Positions 33,603 to 38,204 of a DNA stretch of 38,204 nt are shown here, one piece after another. This DNA is from a virus. The stretch's first letter is position 1, and the number at the start of each line of letters is the position of its first letter. The position numbers and the translations under genes were made by a program. The notes beneath the pieces are model-generated. The model was not told where the DNA came from. It did not search any database and was given only the letters and a program-made list of their open reading frames with translations. Where the stretch lies: the IMG/VR virus record IMGVR_UViG_3300034953_000029, positions 1-38,204 of that record; one strand, 5' to 3'.

Positions 33603-33979
33603 TCTTTTGTGCAAATCATACTTTCTGCAACTATCTGTTCTTCAACAAAATCCTCAATACCGAAGTATTTGAAGTCTGTAATCATTGCACTACACGAAGG
33701 ATATGTTGATAGAATCTTATATCCTCTTTTAAATTGCTCATAGTCATCAAGTGTATCGTATTTAATGTCATGAGCGTTCATTGCTAACTCTCTGTAAAAC
33801 TCTCCTGTTGGTGTGAGTGGAGCACATGTGTCAGCATAGTATTGCGTCGCCCCAAGAAGTTGTAATACGATATCAACATCTTGAAGCAACACCGTTAGCT
33901 GCTTGTTATCTTCATGTGCCACTACTGTTGTACTCATAGCTAGTGACAATGCCGCTGTTGCGATTAGTTTATTGATCAT
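33599..33979 (-). CDS. Secreted/periplasmic early protein with signal peptide
   Basis: The frame is open to 34072, but the ATG at 33979 gives a 126-aa protein with a clear signal peptide: basic n-region MINK, hydrophobic core LIATAALSLAMSTTVV and a likely cleavage after the Ala of VVAHE. The mature ~104 residues are acidic with three Cys (DTCAPL, YPSCSAM, MICTKE). The ATG overlaps the upstream gene by 11 nt. An exported protein in an early operon suggests envelope alteration such as superinfection exclusion. That is inference; no family is recognised. Confidence 0.6.
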   Translation of the reverse strand: MINKLIATAALSLAMSTTVVAHEDNKQLTVLLQDVDIVLQLLGATQYYADTCAPLTPTGEFYRELAMNAHDIKYDTLDDYEQFKRGYKILSTYPSCSAMITDFKYFGIEDFVEEQIVAESMICTKE

Positions 33980-34319
33980 TAGATCTAGCCTTTGATAGTT
34001 GGTAAGTGAACACAAGCATATCTGAGTATGTGCAGCGTCTCTTAGGAGCTTTCTTAAAAGACCTAGTATCAAGACCTAGCTTTGAGTCCTGCTGTAGCGT
34101 TGCTGCTACATATGCCATTTTGAATCCAGCTAGATTTGAAATCTCTCTTACTGTCATTGGAACGCCTCTACGAAGCATTTCAGTCATAGCTTGCTTCTTT
34201 GTTCCATAAGACTTGATGATGGCACGTTGTGATGGCGCTCTAGTGTCTCTATTTGTAATGATAGTTATTCTCTTGTTAGTTGAGCTGTTTGTAAACATTG
34301 ATTTGATTAGATTTAACAT
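33969..34319 (-). CDS. Putative HTH DNA-binding protein
   Basis: A 116-aa basic protein. Residues ~50-80 (RRGVPMTVREISNLAGFKMAYVAATLQQ) have the layout of a helix-turn-helix with a Gly-containing turn, of the kind used by small regulators and by replication initiators. The N-terminus is basic and polar. AAGGA is upstream of the ATG, and the start overlaps the previous gene by 7 nt. No specific family can be named. Confidence 0.5.
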   Translation of the reverse strand: MLNLIKSMFTNSSTNKRITIITNRDTRAPSQRAIIKSYGTKKQAMTEMLRRGVPMTVREISNLAGFKMAYVAATLQQDSKLGLDTRSFKKAPKRRCTYSDMLVFTYQLSKARSNDQ

Positions 34320-34582
34320 TTGTTATCCTTTTTATTATTAGTTGAGTGTCTCATTGTTGCGTTACCGTAAGACTCTATTGTCATCTCTGAATGACTATAC
34401 TCCCTTACGATGTGCCAGTGGTTTGTCATACAGAAACTGGCAAATTCTGTTTTAAATGCTAAGAGTTCAGCTCTTATCATTAAGTCAGCGTAACCTCTAT
34501 CGCTATTGGAGGCGTTTAACATTGCTTTGTAAGCGTCGACATACAAAGGGTTTTGACGTTCAATTTTAAAGTCTGTGTTCAT
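34313..34582 (-). CDS. Hypothetical 89-aa early protein
   Basis: An 89-aa protein, helical in the first two thirds (DRGYADLMIRAELLAFKTEFASFCMTNHW), with a basic C-terminus (NNKKDNKC). RBS GGAG six nucleotides upstream. A 51-nt gap without coding content separates it from the ssb gene. Function unknown. Confidence 0.55.
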   Translation of the reverse strand: MNTDFKIERQNPLYVDAYKAMLNASNSDRGYADLMIRAELLAFKTEFASFCMTNHWHIVREYSHSEMTIESYGNATMRHSTNNKKDNKC

Positions 34583-34633
34583 AGTATCTCCGTTAGTAAG
34601 TGAGTAGTTTAGTCACATGCTCAGGTGTGGTCG

Positions 34634-35053
34634 TTAGAAAGGCACGTCTGTTCCAACAGAGTTGATGAAGCCTGCAACTGCTGCGTCAGATGTTTGATTG
34701 CCTTGACCAGCATTAGGGTTTGGATCTAGCATTTGTAAGACGCCAGAGAAGCCCTGTACATTGATATTAACAGTGTATTTCTCAACTCCGTCTTTATCAG
34801 TGTACTTGGATGGCTTAAGCTTACCTTCAAGGTATACTTTAGAACCCTTGTGCAGGTACTTGGCGGCAATCTCACCAAGCTTGCCAAAGACAGTGACACT
34901 ATGCCAGTCAGTAATCTTGTTACCGTTCTGGTCTTTCTCAGATGTAGCAACCGAGATGCGTGTCAACGAACCTTGTCCATTAGCAGTGTTATAAGTTTTA
35001 ACCTCAGGGTCTAGTCCAAGGTTTCCGATTAGTGTTACTTTATTGATACTCAT
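34634..35053 (-). CDS. ssb: Bacterial-type single-stranded DNA-binding protein (SSB)
   Basis: A 139-aa OB-fold SSB. The start SINKVTLIGNLGLDPEVK, the strand WHSVTVFGKLGEIAAKYLHKGSKVYLEGKLK and YTVNINVQGF match the SSB core closely. A short linker is followed by the tip GTDVPF, equivalent to the DIPF tail that binds host replication proteins. It would coat single-stranded DNA and could recruit host factors through the tail. AGGAG precedes the ATG. It is distinct from the gp2.5-like protein at 27400. Confidence 0.95.
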   Translation of the reverse strand: MSINKVTLIGNLGLDPEVKTYNTANGQGSLTRISVATSEKDQNGNKITDWHSVTVFGKLGEIAAKYLHKGSKVYLEGKLKPSKYTDKDGVEKYTVNINVQGFSGVLQMLDPNPNAGQGNQTSDAAVAGFINSVGTDVPF

Positions 35054-35070
35054 GATTGAGCTCCTGTATT

Positions 35071-35076
35071 ATTATA
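35071..35076 (-). promoter_or_regulatory. Possible host sigma70 -10 element before ssb
   Basis: A perfect TATAAT on the - strand, 18 nt before the ssb ATG. At 17-bp spacing the -35 would be TTCATC, a weak match to TTGACA. The leader would be very short, starting just ahead of the AGGAG site. A plausible but unproven host-dependent promoter. Confidence 0.3.
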
Positions 35077-35193
35077 AGTGGTCAAAAGATATAGATGAAC
35101 CCTGACCAGGGGAACATCCAATGAAAGAATTAGTGGCAGTTTAAACACGTGCCGGTGCTCATAGTAAAGGAGAGTAAACTATGAATTCTCTCT

Positions 35194-35211
35194 GAGACTC
35201 TTTAGAGTCTC
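35194..35211 (-). other. CTTTAG-centred hairpin 1
   Basis: GAGACTCT-TT-AGAGTCTC forms an 8-bp perfect stem in the 163-nt gap between the 133-aa early gene and ssb. It shares the TCTTTAGA centre with hairpins at 35655 and 36301 but its outer arms differ. No T-run follows on either strand. Candidate hairpin promoter, processing site or weak terminator. Confidence 0.6.
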
Positions 35212-35216
35212 TAAGA

Positions 35217-35618
35217 TCAATAGTGCTCTTCTAGTTCCAGAGCTAGTTGATCTTCTTGAATGTCTTGATGACCAAAGATCTCTACACCTTTGTTACGATC
35301 AACAATGGTGCATTGAAACTCTTCACCATCCTCACAAACAAATGAGAAGTAGTTGTACCAGTCAGACTGGCCAGTATACTCACCATTGTAGTCAGGGTTA
35401 GAGTCGTCTATCTTGAATGCAATGAACTCAAGTACACGGTGATCGCCCTGAAGCTCCCAGTCAGTGTACTCAACAAGAGCAGTGTTGTTAGGCCTGATAC
35501 TAAGCAGGTGATTAACAAAGTCAGTAGCATGCATGCCACTCTTCTTGAACGCAACGTTAAGTTTAGTTTCAAGGTGTTGAGCAGTTAGAGCTTGCTCAGG
35601 CTTAGATAGATGATCCAT
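35217..35618 (-). CDS. Hypothetical first gene of the leftward operon
   Basis: A 133-aa acidic protein, the most promoter-proximal gene of the leftward operon, with GGAG seven nucleotides before the ATG. The N-terminal half is helical (LETKLNVAFKKSGMHATDFVNHLL). A beta-rich, aromatic segment follows (NGEYTGQSDWYNYFSFVCEDGEEFQCTIVD), and the tail is acidic (QEDQLALELEEHY). Early position and acidity suggest a host take-over protein, but no family is recognised. Confidence 0.6.
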   Translation of the reverse strand: MDHLSKPEQALTAQHLETKLNVAFKKSGMHATDFVNHLLSIRPNNTALVEYTDWELQGDHRVLEFIAFKIDDSNPDYNGEYTGQSDWYNYFSFVCEDGEEFQCTIVDRNKGVEIFGHQDIQEDQLALELEEHY

Positions 35619-35654
35619 TAGGATTCTCCAGTAGTTATAAAAGGTTTTCTTTCC

Positions 35655-35672
35655 AAGGTTCTTTAGAACCTT
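35655..35672. other. CTTTAG-centred hairpin 2
   Basis: AAGGTTCT-TT-AGAACCTT, an 8-bp perfect palindromic stem, 36 nt upstream of the first leftward ATG and 14 nt from the rightward phage promoter. The 14 central bases GGTTCTTTAGAACC are identical to those of the hairpin at 36301. Confidence 0.65.
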
Positions 35673-35685
35673 AAGTTGTTGTAAT

Positions 35686-35708
35686 TCTCGACCATCACCC
35701 TATAGGAA
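35686..35708 (+). promoter_or_regulatory. Phage RNAP promoter, rightward, heading the late operon
   Basis: The + strand copy of the 23-nt sequence also found inverted at 28033-28055. Its core is CGACCATCACCCTATAGG, followed by AAGAGAG as in the initial transcribed region of SP6/T7 promoters. The predicted start is the G at 35705. Read rightward, transcription would cross a ~740-nt leader before the first late gene at 36451. AT-rich sequence precedes both copies. Confidence 0.8.
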
Positions 35709-35924
35709 GAGAGTAAATCTTTCCTACCTGATCACACCGGTAATTAGAGATAGCCAGTGATTGGATGCGAGGTTCTTCCCGTGGTTCACAGCACGGTCTC
35801 TAAGTTACTCGGTGGTTTGATACCTCGCCTATTAACTATGTCAGACTCCTTATGGAATTGCGTGGGTTCATGAACCATGCCCACTTAAGTATTCCGTTGA
35901 ATGCTTGAAGAACACAAAGGGAAA

Positions 35925-35949
35925 GTATAGGACTCGAAAGAGCCTATAC
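35925..35949 (+). other. Hairpin with GAAA tetraloop
   Basis: GTATAGGACTC-GAAA-GAGCCTATAC: ten base pairs with a single bulged A, closed by a GNRA-type GAAA loop. Such loops are characteristic of functional RNA structures. It would lie ~220 nt into the transcript from the promoter at 35686. Confidence 0.55.
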
Positions 35950-36300
35950 AATCCATGTGATTCCATAAGAGGTTATGAGGTAGTAGATGAGAGTCTCAAG
36001 GACAAACTGCAAGAGATTAGAGGATACTTTGGGTGTCACATAAGGTGATCTCATTGTTCGTTATGTACATCAACAACAGCGTAAGTACTCTGTAATTACC
36101 ACGATGTACCCAAGGTGAGCACATAGTGGATACATACAGAGTCTCAACAGAGATGAGTACCTTACTTCTTGGATGTTCCAATGCTCTAACATTAAGAAAC
36201 GTTTAGTACACCACAGTATCTTAGAGAATACGTACAGATCCTTATTGGATACCCGAGCGAGACCCAGCTCCACCCCTGAAGGTGACATGAGTATTCTCCC

Positions 36301-36320
36301 TGAGGTTCTTTAGAACCTCA
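36301..36320. other. CTTTAG-centred hairpin 3
   Basis: TGAGGTTCT-TT-AGAACCTCA, a perfect 9-bp stem that can extend by three CCC/GGG pairs past a small bulge. It shares 14 central bases with the hairpin at 35655. It lies 130 nt upstream of the first late gene. No T-tract. Confidence 0.65.
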
Positions 36321-36369
36321 CAGGGTAACCAGAGAACAAGGGGGGTGTCAAAACAATACGTGCGGTATC

Positions 36370-36391
36370 TATATATATATCACACACACAC
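36370..36391. repeat. (TA)n-(CA)n dinucleotide tract
   Basis: A run of alternating T/A bases followed directly by alternating C/A bases, 22 nt in all, just before the first late gene. Alternating purine-pyrimidine tracts like this melt or kink easily and are a possible DNA-unwinding element; no function is shown. Confidence 0.6.
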
Positions 36392-36420
36392 GACTGAGAG
36401 AACACTTCCAGCATTAATGG

Positions 36421-36431
36421 AGGGGTCCCCT
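36421..36431 (+). promoter_or_regulatory. GC palindrome next to late RBS
   Basis: AGGGGTCCCCT is a perfect palindrome around a central T, 20 nt before the ATG at 36451 and followed by the AT-rich TATTATATTG. It may be an operator or small hairpin near the ribosome-binding site GAAGGA. Confidence 0.3.
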
Positions 36432-36450
36432 ATTATATTGAAGGAATACT

Positions 36451-36957
36451 ATGACAGATAAATATTTAAACCTGCGCCCGTGGGAAGTCCCTATGGAGCA
36501 GAGAGGAGTTAACAAGTTTAAACCTCCTTTGGATCCACGAAGGACTCCTCCAACGGCAATGCAGTTTCACAAGCAGGCACAGTTAGGGCTTCACGGAAAT
36601 ACTAACCAGGGTGTACTGAGAGGATTTGACGCGCTTAAGGTTAGTGATCAAAATTCTTCTAAGAATGATAAACCGTTTCGTGATTCACGAATTAGAACTC
36701 CTGGTTCAATACCTAATCAAATTACTGATGGCACAATGTCTCGTAGAGATGTTATAAAACTCGCTAGAGATACTGGGTTACCCGGTGGATTCGGGCAGGC
36801 CGCAGGAAGAGCTGTTGGTGTACTCAGTCCTTTGTTGGATGTTTATGACGGTATGACCCGTAAATTTTCAGGAGCAGAGATGCAAGCCGGAACAGAAGCT
36901 TACATGGGTTTTGAGGATTGGATTCTCAATGCGGTGGGATTAGGAGAGGGTAGATGA
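36451..36957 (+). CDS. First gene of the late operon, RPWEVP-motif protein
   Basis: A 168-aa basic protein with GAAGGA upstream. The opening YLNLRPWEVPMEQRG matches that of the virion-module protein at 8480. The following Pro-rich, basic segment (FKPPLDPRRTPPTAMQ) is probably extended. The C-terminal ~70 residues are helical (MSRRDVIKLARDTGLPGGFGQAAGRAVGVLSPLLDVYDGM). Function unknown; it overlaps the next gene by ATGA. Confidence 0.55.
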   Translation: MTDKYLNLRPWEVPMEQRGVNKFKPPLDPRRTPPTAMQFHKQAQLGLHGNTNQGVLRGFDALKVSDQNSSKNDKPFRDSRIRTPGSIPNQITDGTMSRRDVIKLARDTGLPGGFGQAAGRAVGVLSPLLDVYDGMTRKFSGAEMQAGTEAYMGFEDWILNAVGLGEGR

Positions 36958-37559
36958 GCTATAAAGAAAAGGTTATAGATCCTATATTTAACGGATTGTT
37001 TAACTCGGTGGATACAGGAGACTCAAGTCACCTAATGAATATAAGCAGCAATATCCCGTGGTCTAACTGGAAGGAGAAGGCCGCCGTTTCATTAGGAATG
37101 GGTCAAGAGACTGCGGATTATGTCTCAGGGTTTCATGATCGAGCAAACAGACAATGGATCCTTGACGGGGTCCGGAACGCACAGAAGGTTGCATCTAATG
37201 CAGAGGACTATAAGTACCTATCAAAGAATAAGAGAGAGATATCTGACGCATACCAACAGGGTTATTCACTGCCAGGTTGGGTAGAGGAAGCGCAGACACG
37301 AGGGCTTCAGCAAAGGTTTAACAAGCAGGACGCTGACGGTGGTATCACATATACCGAGAACGGTAGTCCGCTTGGATATCAAAAGTTTGACGGACCGGTT
37401 CCTCAGATGGCATTCTCTCAATCTAACAATCGATGGATGCCTTTAGAGTGGTTTAAGAATCCTACAGGGGAAGCGCTTGCAGCTAGAACTAAGTACACTG
37501 AAGGTGAGAATGCAAGACGAGTTAAATATGAAAAAGACAAGGGGTTAATGAAATGGTAG
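36954..37559 (+). CDS. Hypothetical 201-aa late protein
   Basis: A 201-aa protein of mixed helical content, rich in Asn, Gln, Trp and Tyr (WSNWKEKAAVSLGMGQETADYVSGFHDRANRQWILDG). It has no Cys, membrane span or known motif. The charged C-terminus (GENARRVKYEKDKGLMKW) is probably helical. Its place ahead of the packaging genes suggests a virion or packaging-associated role, unproven. Confidence 0.55.
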   Translation: MSYKEKVIDPIFNGLFNSVDTGDSSHLMNISSNIPWSNWKEKAAVSLGMGQETADYVSGFHDRANRQWILDGVRNAQKVASNAEDYKYLSKNKREISDAYQQGYSLPGWVEEAQTRGLQQRFNKQDADGGITYTENGSPLGYQKFDGPVPQMAFSQSNNRWMPLEWFKNPTGEALAARTKYTEGENARRVKYEKDKGLMKW

Positions 37560-37566
37560 GTACAAT

Positions 37567-38079
37567 ATGAACGACAAAAAAGATTACAGTGCAGTAAACT
37601 GGGGCCTGTTTGGAAATGACTTGCCATTAAGAGCTGAGTATAAGGGTGGAGACGGTAAGAAAATAGCATACAAGCACCCAATGATTCCTACAGAGGACCT
37701 TGCAGCCAGAGCAATGGTGGCTTTAAATAGCGACTTTGGTATTGATAATAGAGATCTAAAATGGGTTGACGGCAAGCAACAGTGGGTTGAAGATGCAATA
37801 CCTAGTGGAGACTCTTGGAGAACAAATCCAGAGGCGTACAACAAATATCAAAATAGTCTTAGAAGGTCAAGACATGATTCGGCTACTCACCCTGCTGGAA
37901 GTGCTGTATATGATTTTCTTTCTGACCCTTACTGGTCTAGTAAGATGAGAGCAGCGGCAGGACATTACGGAAAAACATTTGAACCAGACTTGGCACCATT
38001 AGCTGCGGCTAAGACGCAAAAGGAAGCTTATAAATCTGGAACTGACATATTGTCAATAGTTAGGGAGTTATTTAAATAA
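37567..38079 (+). CDS. Hypothetical 170-aa late protein
   Basis: A 170-aa protein with Trp/Tyr-rich stretches (YSAVNWGLFGNDLPLRAEY, DLKWVDGKQQWVED) and a helical end (TQKEAYKSGTDILSIVRELFK). Family not recognised. Its TAA overlaps the ATG of the terminase-like gene (TAATG), so the two are translated together. Confidence 0.55.
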   Translation: MNDKKDYSAVNWGLFGNDLPLRAEYKGGDGKKIAYKHPMIPTEDLAARAMVALNSDFGIDNRDLKWVDGKQQWVEDAIPSGDSWRTNPEAYNKYQNSLRRSRHDSATHPAGSAVYDFLSDPYWSSKMRAAAGHYGKTFEPDLAPLAAAKTQKEAYKSGTDILSIVRELFK

Positions 38080-38204
38080 TGCCAAACAAAGACGACCCGG
38101 CAGGGCACTTAAAGAAATATGCATGGAAACCAGGGGTATCGGGTAATCCTAATGGACGCCCACTAGGCTCCAAGAATAAGATTAGACTGACTAAAGAGGC
38201 TTTC
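38079..38204 (+). CDS. Terminase small subunit-like (DUF5681 motif), 3' truncated
   Basis: Only the first 42 residues are in the window. They contain KPGVSGNPNGRPLGSKNK, the Gly/Asn/Pro/Arg-rich motif of DUF5681-type proteins, usually found at the N-terminus of small phage proteins encoded before the large terminase. In this position a DNA-recognition role in packaging is likely. The start is the TAATG overlap with the previous gene. The gene continues past the window end. Confidence 0.65.
   Translation, partial: MPNKDDPAGHLKKYAWKPGVSGNPNGRPLGSKNKIRLTKEAF

Larger units (their letters stand above)
35709..36450 (+). other. Non-coding divergent region / long late leader
   Basis: About 740 bases without a convincing gene between the rightward promoter and the first late gene. 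It holds the GNRA-loop hairpin at 35925, the CTTTAG hairpin at 36301, a (TA)n(CA)n tract at 36370 and the palindrome at 36421. Short recurring words (GAGTCTCAA near 35992 and 36140; AAGGTGATCTC and AAGGTGAGC) hint at structure or repeats but no regular iterons. One ORF on the - strand (36070-36288) was considered and rejected. The region could serve as replication origin, structured leader RNA or early promoter cluster. Confidence 0.5.

Noticed and set aside
35860-35885. GGGTTCATGAACC, a T-loop-like sequence
   Set aside because: No matching T-arm stem, acceptor stem or anticodon arm could be built around it, so it is not a tRNA.
36070-36288. A 72-codon ORF on the - strand in the divergent region with a GGGAG-like site upstream
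   Set aside because: Amino-acid composition is odd (many Cys/Leu/Tyr), it runs against the rightward leader and has no operon partner, so it was left out. Ribosome profiling would settle it.
36396-36440. Host sigma70 promoter for the first late gene (TATTATATT region)
   Set aside because: No acceptable -35 hexamer at 16-18 bp spacing; the AT-rich stretch alone is not enough.

Overview
This window is part of a tailed double-stranded DNA phage genome, most likely a podovirus with a T7-like gene inventory that infects a Gram-negative bacterium. The evidence is a T7-type single-subunit RNA polymerase, two very large internal (ejection-type) virion proteins, a T7 gp2.5-like ssDNA-binding protein, a tight late operon of tail genes, and near-continuous ATGA/TAATG/GTGA start-stop overlaps with clear Shine-Dalgarno sites. 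The 2OG-Fe(II) oxygenases and a complete ribonucleotide reductase fit a marine or other aquatic origin, but the host cannot be named from the sequence. No integrase, CRISPR, IS element or tRNA was seen.

Layout. (1) Positions 1-18470, + strand, are the distal part of the late operon: a tail protein cut by the window edge, a self-cleaving S74 tail fibre, a repeat-rich tail protein, two 2OG-Fe(II) oxygenases, a GNAT-like protein, six unassigned (probably virion) proteins, a 1345-aa ejection-type protein and a 1141-aa protein that carries the motifs of a single-subunit RNA polymerase. (2) A strong bidirectional terminator at 18475-18513 separates two convergent operons. (3) Positions 35618 down to 18519, - strand, are the early/middle operon. 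From its promoter end it holds small early genes (one secreted, several tiny membrane peptides), a bacterial-type SSB and the T7-like RNAP. A phage promoter follows the RNAP stop codon, and then come the gp2.5-like SSB, SF2 helicase, primase, YqaJ exonuclease, RusA resolvase, DUF3310 protein, NrdA, an endonuclease VII-like protein, NrdB and small unknown genes. (4) Positions 35619-36450 are a non-coding divergent region with a second copy of the phage promoter pointing right and several RNA hairpins. (5) From 36451, + strand, the late operon begins with three unknown proteins and the start of a terminase-small-subunit-like gene. It presumably continues through the packaging and head genes and rejoins position 1 on a circular map.

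How the parts may work together. The most notable inference is a two-polymerase transcription programme. A virion-packaged, N4-gp50-like RNA polymerase (15045-18470) could enter with the DNA and transcribe the early operon, perhaps from the family of CTTTAG-centred hairpins near 35.2-36.3 kb. The early operon encodes the T7-like RNAP (28056-30497), which would use the two identical oppositely oriented 23-bp promoters to drive the replication genes leftward and the late genes rightward. The adjacent 1345-aa ejection protein begins with a staphylococcal-nuclease-like domain. No DNA polymerase gene is visible in what looks like a complete replication operon.
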